A DNA stretch of 7,800 bases. Source: Planctomycetota bacterium. Its GTDB lineage: Bacteria > Planctomycetota > UBA1135 > GCA-002686595. The translations under genes and the position numbers were made by a program. The notes beneath the pieces are model-generated. The model saw only the letters and a program-made list of their open reading frames with translations, did no database searches and was not told the DNA's origin. Below are positions 1 through 6,137 of this stretch, piece after piece. Every line of letters starts with the position of its first letter. The stretch's first letter is position 1. The stretch lies in assembly GCA_011524785.1 (NCBI GenBank), contig WTJQ01000071.1, positions 1-7,800 on the forward strand, written 5' to 3'.

Positions 1-2
1 CC

Positions 3-2753
3 CCTCCGAGCCTCGTGTTCCTCGCCCTGGGCGCCTTATGCGCGGGGAGCGCGGGCGCACAGCAGTTCGCGGACCTGCCTGACATCGGCGCGACCTGCCG
101 GGCTGCGCGCTCCGTCTTCGCGGGAGACCTCGATGGCGACGGGGACAGGGACGTCCTCGTGGCGAGCAGGAACGACAACAAGATCGGCTGGTACGAGAAC
201 ATCGGCGGCGAGCTGCGTGGCCACCGCGTGATCGATCTCGACGCGAGGGGTGCCTGGTCGGTGTTCGGGTCCGACCTCGACGGGGACGGGGACCTCGACG
301 CCGTCGCAGCCAACTCCCTGGACAACCAGGTGGCCTGGTACGAGAACCTCGGGGGCGGTGCGTTCGCGCAGAAGGTCGGCCTCACGTCCGGGGCCCAGAG
401 CGCGCGCTGCGTGACCGTTGCCGACCTCGATGGGGATGGCGACGGGGACATCCTCTCTGCGAGCCTGTTCGACAGCGAGGTGGCCTGGCACGAGAACCTC
501 GGAGGAGGTCAGTTCGGGCTCCGCACGATCATCTCCACGCAGGGGACGGGCGCGACCTTCGTGCATGCCCAGGACCTCGACGGGGACGGGGACCTCGACG
601 TCCTCTCCGCGGCTCGCACCGCGGGCGTCATTGCCTGGTACGAGAACCTCGGAGGGGCTGCTTTCGGGCCGCATCAGGTGCTGACGGCGGCGACCGACGG
701 GGCCTCGTGCGTGACCACGGCCGATCTCGACGGGGACGGCGACCCGGACGTCCTGTCCACCAGCGAGCACGACGGGAAGGTCGCCTGGTACGAGAACCTG
801 GGCGCCGGCGCGTTCGGGTCCCAGCAGCTCCTCTCGTCCACCTCACTCGGCGCGGTGTCGGTGGTGACGGAGGACCTCGACGGCGATGGGGACGTGGACG
901 TCCTCGCAGCCAGCGAGGACGACGACACCGTTGCCTGGTTCGAGAACCTCGGCGGCGGTGCCTTCGGTGCGGGGCAGGTCCTGACGACCGCTGCGGATGG
1001 GGCCTGTGCCGTGTTCGCTGCGGACCTGGACGGTGACGGTGATGCCGACGTCCTCTCCGCGAGCTACCAGGGCGACGAGGTCAGCACCTACGAGAACCTC
1101 GGGGGAGGCTCCTTCGGTCCCCAGGTGGTGGTCACCGCCGGGGTCGGCGGGGCTTGGACGGTGGACGCCGCCGATCTCGATGGCGATGGGGACCCCGACG
1201 TCCTCTCGGCGAGCCAGGACAACCACCGCATCGCCTGGTACGAGAACCTCGGGGGAGGAGCGTTCGGGATGCAGCAGGTGATCTCGAACACGTCCCACCG
1301 AGCCAAGACCGTGGAGGCCGCGGACCTCGATGGAGATGGAGTGCCGGACGTCCTGTGTGCGAGTGAGAACGATCACACGGTCTCCTGGCACCAGAACCTG
1401 GGTGGCGGGGCCTTCGGACCCGAGCAGGTGATCTCCTCCAGCGTGACGGGCGCACGCTGTGCCACCGCCGCCGACCTGGATGGCGATGGCGATCTCGACG
1501 TGCTCTCGGCCAGCGGCACGAACGACGTGGTCGCCTGGTACGAGAACCTCGGCGGCGGGTCGTTCGGGCCCTCACAGGCCCTCGCGGGAGCGATCAACAC
1601 TCCGTTCCAGGTGCGGACCGCGGACACCGACGGCGACGGCGACCTGGACGTCCTGGCGACGAGCTTCGGGACGGCCATCACCATGTGGAAGAACCTCGGG
1701 GGCGGCCAGTTCGGAGCGCCCCAGGCGGTGCTCTCCGGGGTCGGAGCCTCCAGCCAGCTGGACGCAGCCGACCTGGATGGGGACGGGGACGAGGACCTCG
1801 TCGTGACCCTGGCCCAGGGGGACCGGGTGGTGTGGCTCGAGAACACGGGGGCCGGCTCCTTCGGACCCCAGCAGCTCATCGTCCAGAGCATCGACGGGCT
1901 CCACGCTGTCCGAGCCGCGCACATGGACAGCGATGGGGACCTCGACCTGCTGGTCGGGAAGGTCGACATCTGGGGCGAGGGGCGCGTCTACCTCTTCGAG
2001 AACCTGGGCGGAGGCGTCTTCGCGCCGCTGCAGGTCGTCACCGAGAACGCCCTGGAGGTGCGGTCCGTGCTGCCCGTCGACGTGGACGGCAACGGATCCC
2101 TCGACGTCGTGTACGCCTGCTCCGGCAACGCGTCGCGGGTTGGCCTGTGCTGGAACGACCCCAATTACATCGACGACTGCAACGGGAACGGGATCGACGA
2201 CGAGCTGGACATCCAGAGCGGGGTGAGCGTCGACTGCGACGGGGACCTCCTTCCGGACGAGTGCCAGATCGCCGTGAACCCGTCCCTGGACTGGGACGGC
2301 AACGGCGTCCTGGACAGCTGCTCGAGCGATCCCGTGACCTGTGCGGCCAACCCGAACTTCGTCTCGGCCACTGGCGGGGTCCTCGCGCCGTACGGCTCGC
2401 CCGTCCTCGCCCAGAACAGCTTCGTGCTGACGGGTTCGCAGCTCCCGCCGGGGATGCCCGGCTTCTACATCTGCAGCCGGACGGCCGGCTTCGTGAACCC
2501 CTTCGGCGGCGGCAGCGGCGTCCTCTGCATGAGCGCTCCCATCCGGCGCCTGGACCCCCTCTCGGGCTACCCCCTGTCCACGGTCCATCCCGCTGGCTTC
2601 GTCAACGTGACCGTGGACCTCACCAACGTCCACCCGCAGGTGCAGCTCGCTCCGGGCGACAGCCTCCACTTCCAGTTCTGGCACCGGGAGCCGGACGGCC
2701 AGGGGGGCATGACCTCCAACACGAGCAACGGCATCCTCGTGATGTTCCGCTGA
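3..2753 (+). CDS. Secreted FG-GAP/VCBS repeat protein, 5' partial
   Basis: The reading frame is open to the left edge and stops with TGA at 2751-2753. A GTG at 15 could start a 912-residue product. The hydrophobic stretch that follows (FLALGALCAGSAGAQQ) looks like the core and cleavage site of a signal peptide without its basic N-region, so the true start is probably upstream of the window. After the signal come 14 repeats of about 50 residues with consensus DLDGDGDxDVLSAS...VAWYENLGGGxFG. These are typical FG-GAP/VCBS-like blades, in which the DxDGDGxxD loop usually binds Ca2+. Next is a short acidic, Cys-containing segment (DCNGNGIDDE, DCDGDLLPDEC, DWDGNGVLDSC). Last is a C-terminal beta-rich domain of about 137 residues ending in FRWxx-like motifs (FQFWHREPDGQGG, SNTSNG). 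The protein is probably a calcium-dependent surface or extracellular adhesion or structural protein. No catalytic motif is visible. Its link to the downstream sugar genes is unproven, since a 110-base gap separates them. Confidence 0.85.
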   Translation, partial: PPSLVFLALGALCAGSAGAQQFADLPDIGATCRAARSVFAGDLDGDGDRDVLVASRNDNKIGWYENIGGELRGHRVIDLDARGAWSVFGSDLDGDGDLDAVAANSLDNQVAWYENLGGGAFAQKVGLTSGAQSARCVTVADLDGDGDGDILSASLFDSEVAWHENLGGGQFGLRTIISTQGTGATFVHAQDLDGDGDLDVLSAARTAGVIAWYENLGGAAFGPHQVLTAATDGASCVTTADLDGDGDPDVLSTSEHDGKVAWYENLGAGAFGSQQLLSSTSLGAVSVVTEDLDGDGDVDVLAASEDDDTVAWFENLGGGAFGAGQVLTTAADGACAVFAADLDGDGDADVLSASYQGDEVSTYENLGGGSFGPQVVVTAGVGGAWTVDAADLDGDGDPDVLSASQDNHRIAWYENLGGGAFGMQQVISNTSHRAKTVEAADLDGDGVPDVLCASENDHTVSWHQNLGGGAFGPEQVISSSVTGARCATAADLDGDGDLDVLSASGTNDVVAWYENLGGGSFGPSQALAGAINTPFQVRTADTDGDGDLDVLATSFGTAITMWKNLGGGQFGAPQAVLSGVGASSQLDAADLDGDGDEDLVVTLAQGDRVVWLENTGAGSFGPQQLIVQSIDGLHAVRAAHMDSDGDLDLLVGKVDIWGEGRVYLFENLGGGVFAPLQVVTENALEVRSVLPVDVDGNGSLDVVYACSGNASRVGLCWNDPNYIDDCNGNGIDDELDIQSGVSVDCDGDLLPDECQIAVNPSLDWDGNGVLDSCSSDPVTCAANPNFVSATGGVLAPYGSPVLAQNSFVLTGSQLPPGMPGFYICSRTAGFVNPFGGGSGVLCMSAPIRRLDPLSGYPLSTVHPAGFVNVTVDLTNVHPQVQLAPGDSLHFQFWHREPDGQGGMTSNTSNGILVMFR
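126..2161 (+). repeat. Fourteen in-gene tandem repeats of FG-GAP type
   Basis: Each unit opens with a codon run for DLDGDGD or a variant of it. Units start at 126, 273, 423, 573, 723, 873, 1023, 1173, 1323, 1473, 1623, 1770, 1920 and 2079. Units 2-10 (273-1622) are each exactly 150 bp. Units 1 and 11 are 147 bp and unit 13 is 159 bp. The last three units are more divergent (HMDSDGD, DVDGNGS). The nucleotide sequence is well conserved at the acidic loop and at the WYENLGGG stretch and variable in between. This fits duplication followed by selection on the structural residues. Confidence 0.9.
2175..2321 (+). other. Cys-containing acidic DxDGNG segment in the FG-GAP protein
   Basis: Three closely spaced motifs, DCNGNGIDDE, DCDGDLLPDEC and DWDGNGVLDSC, connect the propeller repeats to the C-terminal domain. 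They resemble thrombospondin type 3 or dockerin-like Ca2+ loops, with paired cysteines that could form disulfides outside the cytoplasm. The ligand role is inferred from the D-x-(N/D)-G-(N/D)-G pattern. This linker is common in secreted planctomycete proteins as I recall them. Confidence 0.6.
2340..2750 (+). other. C-terminal domain typical of secreted planctomycete proteins
   Basis: About 137 residues follow the acidic linker. They contain a Cys near the start (TCAANPNF), a LTGSQLPPGMPGFYICS segment, a glycine-rich GGGSGVLCMS turn, a VDLTNV strand, and the ending GDSLHFQFWHRE with SNTSNG. I recall a similar module (FxxWYRD ... SNFTD near the C terminus) ending many large secreted proteins of uncultured Planctomycetota. 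Its function is unknown to me. It could be a surface-anchoring or sorting module, or a folding cap for the propeller. Confidence 0.5.
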
Positions 2754-2826
2754 GCGACGCGGGGGCGTCCGCTCCGAGAAGCGCGCGCAGCCTCCAGTCC
2801 GGGCGCGCGGCCCGCGGCACCGCCGC

Positions 2827-2832
2827 TAGACT
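2827..2832 (+). promoter_or_regulatory. Candidate -10 element (TAGACT) before the fucosidase
   Basis: TAGACT fits the TAnnnT pattern of -10 boxes in high-GC bacteria and stands out in very GC-rich sequence. It ends 31 bases before the ATG at 2864, which would give a leader of about 24 bases that includes the putative ribosome binding site. No TTGACA-like -35 is visible at the expected distance. The upstream gene's stop is 73 bases away, so a separate promoter is plausible but unproven. Confidence 0.3.
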
Positions 2833-2847
2833 GTGGCGCCCTCGGAC

Positions 2848-2853
2848 GAGGGA
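2848..2853 (+). promoter_or_regulatory. Ribosome binding site for the fucosidase gene
   Basis: GAGGGA lies 10 bases before the ATG at 2864 and is a reasonable Shine-Dalgarno match. It supports ATG 2864 as the start, although the same frame stays open far upstream through overlapping noncoding codons. Confidence 0.5.
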
Positions 2854-2863
2854 CCCTCGACCC

Positions 2864-5083
2864 ATGGCACTCGCTCCGCTGCTGCCGCTGTCCCTGGCTC
2901 TACTCCTCGCGGGCGTCCAGGAGCCGATCCCCGCCGCCTTCGAGCGCGGCTCGACCGTCGAGGCCGAGGTGCCGGCGCCGGAGCCGGTCCTGCCGCTGCC
3001 CTCGGGTCCGCAGCTCGCCTGGCACGAGCTGGAGTACTACGCGTTCGTGCACTTCAACATGAACACGTTCACCGACGAGGAGTGGGGGCACGGCACCGAG
3101 TCGCCGGACACCTTCGCGCCCACGGAGCTCGACTGTCACCAGTGGGTGCGCGTGGCCAAGGAGGCCGGCATGAAGGCCGTGATCCTGACCGCCAAGCACC
3201 ACGACGGGTTCTGCCTGTGGCCGAGCGACGTCACCGAGCACGACGTGGCCAGCAGCGCCTGGCGGGACGGCCAGGGGGACGTGCTGGCCGAGCTCGCGGA
3301 GGCGTGCAGGGCCGAGGGGCTCAAGCTCGGGCTGTACCTGTCGCCTTGGGATCGGGCCGAGCCGAGCTACGGCGACAGCGAGGCCTACAACCAGCACTTC
3401 GCCGCGCAGCTCACCGAGATCCTCACGCGCTACGGGCCCGTCTTCGAGGTCTGGTTCGACGGCGCGTGTGGCGAGGGCCCGAACGGGAAGCGCCAGGAGT
3501 ACGACTGGGACCTCTTCGAGCGCACCGTCCACCAGCACCAGCCGGACGCGGTCATCTTCCACGGGGGCCGTCCGGACCTGCGCTGGATCGGCAACGAGCG
3601 CGGCATCGCCGGGGAGACCAACTGGAACCCCTACCGGAGCGCCGAGTACTTCGTGGGGACCGCCGAGCGCCCGTCCGAGCTCAACGTCGGGCACGAGGAC
3701 GGCGACGCCTGGATCCCGGGCGAGGCCGACGTCTCGATCCGCCCGGGCTGGTACTACCACGCGAGCCAGGACGACCAGGTCAAGACCCTCGACCACCTGG
3801 AGGAGATCTGGCTGGGCTCCGTCGGACGCGGCTCCAACCTCCTGCTGAACCTGCCCGTCGATCGGCGCGGGCTCGTCCACGAGAACGACGTGGCCCGTCT
3901 GCAGGAGCTTGCCGAGCTCGTCCGGGGCACCTTCGGGCGCGATCTTGCGGCTGGCGCGGCCACCCTGGCCTCGAACGTCCGCGGCGGGGATCCGGCCTAT
4001 GCCGCGTCGATGGTGCTCGGCGACGAGCCTGGCCGCTTCTGGGCCACGGACGACGGCACCCAGGACGGCTGGGTCGAGCTGCGCCTACGTGAGGCGACCA
4101 GCTTCGACCGCGTGCAGGTGATGGAGCACATCCCGCTCGGCCAGCGCGTGCAGTCGTTCCGCGTGGAGGCCTGGCTGGACGAGACCTGGCGCGAGATCGG
4201 TCGTGGGACGACGGTCGGGCGCCAGCGGATCCTCGCGGTGCCGCCCACCCGGACCGATCGGGTGCGCGTGGTGTTCGAGCGCGCGAAGGGGCCCCTGTGC
4301 ATCCGCCGGATCGGCCTCTACGCCGCGCCCGTTGCGGTCACGGCCGAGGCCGAGGCGCGCGACTTCGTCGAGCGCACGACCGTCACCCTGACGCCGAGCC
4401 TGCCGGGCGCGGAGGTGCGCTACACCCTGGACGGCTCGGAGGTGTCCGCGGACTCGACGCTCTACGAGGGGCCCTTCGCGGTGGAGGCCAGCTGCACCGT
4501 CCGCGCTCGCGGGTTCGCGAGCGGGACTCCAGGGCTGAAGGAGGCGACGCTCGAGCTCGTCTCCTGGAGCGGGGAGGCCCTTCTGCAGCCCGATGGCGCG
4601 CCTGGCACCGTCGAGCCCGGCCTGCACGCCTCCATCTACCAGGACGGCTGGCAGACCCTGGACCAGATGGTGGGCAGGACGCCCAGCTCGACGACCGAGG
4701 TCGCCGACCTCGACGTTGCGATCACCCCGGTCCAGGACCACGTGGCCGTGGCCTTCGAGGGCTGGCTCCGCGTCCCGGCCGCGGGCATCTGGACCCTGCA
4801 CCTCACCAGTGACGACGGCTCGCGGCTCCACCTCGGCTTCGCCAGCGAGCAGGTGGGGGAGGACGCCCGCCAGGTGGCGCGCGTGCGGAAGCGCGTGATC
4901 GACAACGACGGCCTGCACGGGGCGATCACCAGGAGCCAGGCCCTGGGCCTCGAGGCCGGGCTGCACGCCCTGCGCGTCGAGTGGTTCAACGCAACGGGGG
5001 GCCGCGAGCTGCGCCTCGAGTGGGAGGGGCCCGACACGCCGCGCCAGCCGGTGCCCGCGTCCGCCTTCGTGCGGAGCCACTGA
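2864..5083 (+). CDS. Secreted GH29 alpha-L-fucosidase with F5/8C, chitobiase-like and PA14 modules
   Basis: This 739-residue protein hydrolyses terminal alpha-L-fucose, probably the alpha-1,3/1,4 linkages favoured by GH29 subfamily B. Residues 1-24 are a hydrophobic export signal without basic residues (LLPLSLALLLAGV). The GH29 domain covers about 45-360. Its motifs are FVHFNMNTFTDEEWG (61-75), TAKHHDGFCLWP (109-120), LYLSPWD (157-163), EVWFDGACGEGPNGK (195-209), WIGNERGIAGETNW (241-254) and DVSIRPGWYYH (289-299). By family analogy Asp199 in WFDG is the nucleophile and Glu245 in GNERG is the likely acid/base; the second call is less certain. Residues 365-488 resemble an F5/8 type C (CBM32-like) module, 492-566 a chitobiase C-terminal-like domain (VRYTLDGSEVS), and 583-735 a PA14 domain (GLHASIY, SDDGSRLHLG, VIDNDGLHG, RVEWFNATGG). 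The accessory modules suggest glycan or surface binding. The lyase gene follows after 130 bases on the same strand. An alternative substrate such as algal fucan cannot be excluded. Confidence 0.92.
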   Translation: MALAPLLPLSLALLLAGVQEPIPAAFERGSTVEAEVPAPEPVLPLPSGPQLAWHELEYYAFVHFNMNTFTDEEWGHGTESPDTFAPTELDCHQWVRVAKEAGMKAVILTAKHHDGFCLWPSDVTEHDVASSAWRDGQGDVLAELAEACRAEGLKLGLYLSPWDRAEPSYGDSEAYNQHFAAQLTEILTRYGPVFEVWFDGACGEGPNGKRQEYDWDLFERTVHQHQPDAVIFHGGRPDLRWIGNERGIAGETNWNPYRSAEYFVGTAERPSELNVGHEDGDAWIPGEADVSIRPGWYYHASQDDQVKTLDHLEEIWLGSVGRGSNLLLNLPVDRRGLVHENDVARLQELAELVRGTFGRDLAAGAATLASNVRGGDPAYAASMVLGDEPGRFWATDDGTQDGWVELRLREATSFDRVQVMEHIPLGQRVQSFRVEAWLDETWREIGRGTTVGRQRILAVPPTRTDRVRVVFERAKGPLCIRRIGLYAAPVAVTAEAEARDFVERTTVTLTPSLPGAEVRYTLDGSEVSADSTLYEGPFAVEASCTVRARGFASGTPGLKEATLELVSWSGEALLQPDGAPGTVEPGLHASIYQDGWQTLDQMVGRTPSSTTEVADLDVAITPVQDHVAVAFEGWLRVPAAGIWTLHLTSDDGSRLHLGFASEQVGEDARQVARVRKRVIDNDGLHGAITRSQALGLEAGLHALRVEWFNATGGRELRLEWEGPDTPRQPVPASAFVRSH

Positions 5084-5104
5084 GGGGCGCGGGGGCACAC
5101 AGGG

Positions 5105-5132
5105 GCACGGCAAGCTCGGCACGGCGAGCTCG
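5105..5132 (+). repeat. 14-bp direct tandem repeat upstream of the lyase gene
   Basis: GCACGGCAAGCTCG (5105-5118) is followed immediately by GCACGGCGAGCTCG (5119-5132), with one mismatch. The second copy contains the perfect palindrome CGAGCTCG (5125-5132). It lies 22-49 bases after the fucosidase stop and about 70-95 bases before the candidate -10 element. It could be a regulator binding site for the sialate genes, or only a chance slippage duplication. Confidence 0.45.
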
Positions 5133-5200
5133 GGGACTGTGCCCAGGGGCCGACCCAGCGGCACTGCCCGTCCCGCATCGGGCGACCGGTCTCCGCTCCG

Positions 5201-5206
5201 TATGGT
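5201..5206 (+). promoter_or_regulatory. Candidate -10 element (TATGGT) just before the lyase start
   Basis: TATGGT matches TAnnnT and ends 7 bases before the ATG at 5214. If used, transcription would begin at about the start codon, giving a leaderless or nearly leaderless mRNA. The 130-base gap after the fucosidase and the lack of a well-spaced Shine-Dalgarno before 5214 are compatible with this. No -35 box is evident. The G-rich run at 5207-5212 is too close to the ATG to be a normal ribosome binding site. Confidence 0.3.
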
Positions 5207-5213
5207 GGGGGGC

Positions 5214-6137
5214 ATGTCCCCCGCCTTGCTGCCCGAGGGCCTGATCGCCGCTCCGCACCTCCCGCTCGATCGGCGCGGTGCGCCTGCGTTCGAGCAGGTC
5301 CCCGCGCTCGCCGAGCACCTCCGCTCCACGGGGGTCCGCGGCGTCTTCGTGAACGGCACGACCGGTGAGGGCCTGTGCCAGTCCCTGGACGAGCGCTGCG
5401 CCGGGGCCGAGGCCTGGGCCGCAGCCAAGGGGGACCTGCACGTGATCCTCAACCTGGGTGCGCAGGCCCAGGCCGACATGCTCTCCCTGGCCGAGCACGC
5501 CAGCGGGCTCGACCTCGACGGCGTGGCCGTCGTCGCGCCGAGCTTCCATCGCCCGCGCTCGGTGGACGAGCTGGTCGACATGGTGCTCCCGGTCGCGGAC
5601 GCTGCGGCCAAGCCGCTGTGGCTCTACCACATCCCTGCGCTGACGCACGTGCCCCTCGATCCGATCGAGCTCTGCCGCGCGCTGCTGCGTCGCTGCCCCT
5701 CCTTCGCGGGCGTCAAGTTCACCGTGGCCGACCTGCTCGCGCTGCAGGCCATGCTCGAGGCCTCGCAGGAGGGCTGGCAGGTCGCGTGGGGCTGTGACGA
5801 GCTGATGCTCCCGGCCCTCGCCATGGGGGCGCGCAGCTTCATGGGCAGCACCTACAACTACGCCGCGCCCGCCTACCTGCGCCTGATGGAGGCGTTCGAG
5901 CGCGGGGACCACGAGACCGCGCGCCGCATCTCCCGTCAGATCCAGCCCCTGCTCGACCTACTTGGCGAGCGCGGTCCGATCCGCGTGGGCAAGACCCTGG
6001 TGGCAGCCTGGGGTCTCGACCTCGGCCCGCCCCGTCCGCCCGAGCGGCCGTTCACCGAGGACGAGCGCGACACGCTCCTGGCGGACGCCGCGCGGCTCGA
6101 GCTGCTGACCGACGCACCCTTCGCGCCGCCGGCATGA
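5214..6137 (+). CDS. nanA: N-acetylneuraminate lyase (sialic acid aldolase)
   Basis: This 307-residue protein belongs to the DapA/NanA class I aldolase family (TIM barrel). It cleaves N-acetylneuraminate into pyruvate and N-acetylmannosamine in the cytoplasm. The motifs are EGLIAAPHLPL at the N terminus, VNGTTGEG (46-53), WLYHIPAL (136-143) with the catalytic Tyr138, GVKFT (166-170) with the Schiff-base Lys168, WGCDE (192-196), GSTYNY (211-216) and GPPRPP near the C terminus. Compared with E. coli NanA as I remember it, the substrate contacts Ser47, Thr48, Tyr137, Lys165, Thr167, Gly189, Asp191, Glu192 and Ser208 correspond to T49, T50, Y138, K168, T170, G193, D195, E196 and S212. This favours sialate over dihydrodipicolinate chemistry. 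GSTYNY and GPPRxP resemble the animal/Bacteroides NPL branch. ATG 5214 puts the first conserved motif at residue 8, as in relatives. GTG 5139 and ATG 5202 are in-frame alternatives. The stop overlaps the start of the mutarotase-transporter gene (ATGA), which suggests translational coupling. Confidence 0.93.
   Translation: MSPALLPEGLIAAPHLPLDRRGAPAFEQVPALAEHLRSTGVRGVFVNGTTGEGLCQSLDERCAGAEAWAAAKGDLHVILNLGAQAQADMLSLAEHASGLDLDGVAVVAPSFHRPRSVDELVDMVLPVADAAAKPLWLYHIPALTHVPLDPIELCRALLRRCPSFAGVKFTVADLLALQAMLEASQEGWQVAWGCDELMLPALAMGARSFMGSTYNYAAPAYLRLMEAFERGDHETARRISRQIQPLLDLLGERGPIRVGKTLVAAWGLDLGPPRPPERPFTEDERDTLLADAARLELLTDAPFAPPA

Noticed and set aside
126..2161. The 150-bp periodic repeats, considered as a CRISPR or noncoding satellite
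   Set aside because: The period is a whole number of codons and conservation follows the protein motif. There are no short identical repeats with unique spacers.
1572..2684. Minus-strand open frame of about 370 codons inside the FG-GAP gene
   Set aside because: Its repeated VDVDV/VPV pattern is the antisense shadow of the DLDGDGD repeats.
2800..2814. Hairpin CGGGC-GCGCG-GCCCG after the FG-GAP gene, considered as a terminator
   Set aside because: The stem is only 5 bp and no T-run follows. Such hairpins are expected by chance at this GC content.
1685..2863. In-frame upstream extension of the fucosidase frame
   Set aside because: The extension overlaps the FG-GAP gene in another frame and gives an Arg-rich sequence with no motif. 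ATG 2864 has a nearby GAGGGA and is followed directly by an export signal.
5139..5213. Alternative lyase starts at GTG 5139 or ATG 5202
   Set aside because: The extra residues are Arg/Pro/Ser-rich and not conserved in the family. Position 5202 also lies within the candidate -10 box. ATG 5214 gives the usual distance to the GLIAAP motif.
4085..5611. Long minus-strand open frame of about 508 codons
   Set aside because: It runs antisense to the fucosidase and lyase genes. The composition is Arg/Pro/Ala/Gly-rich as expected from high-GC third positions, and no domain is recognisable. The + strand proteins are clear family members.
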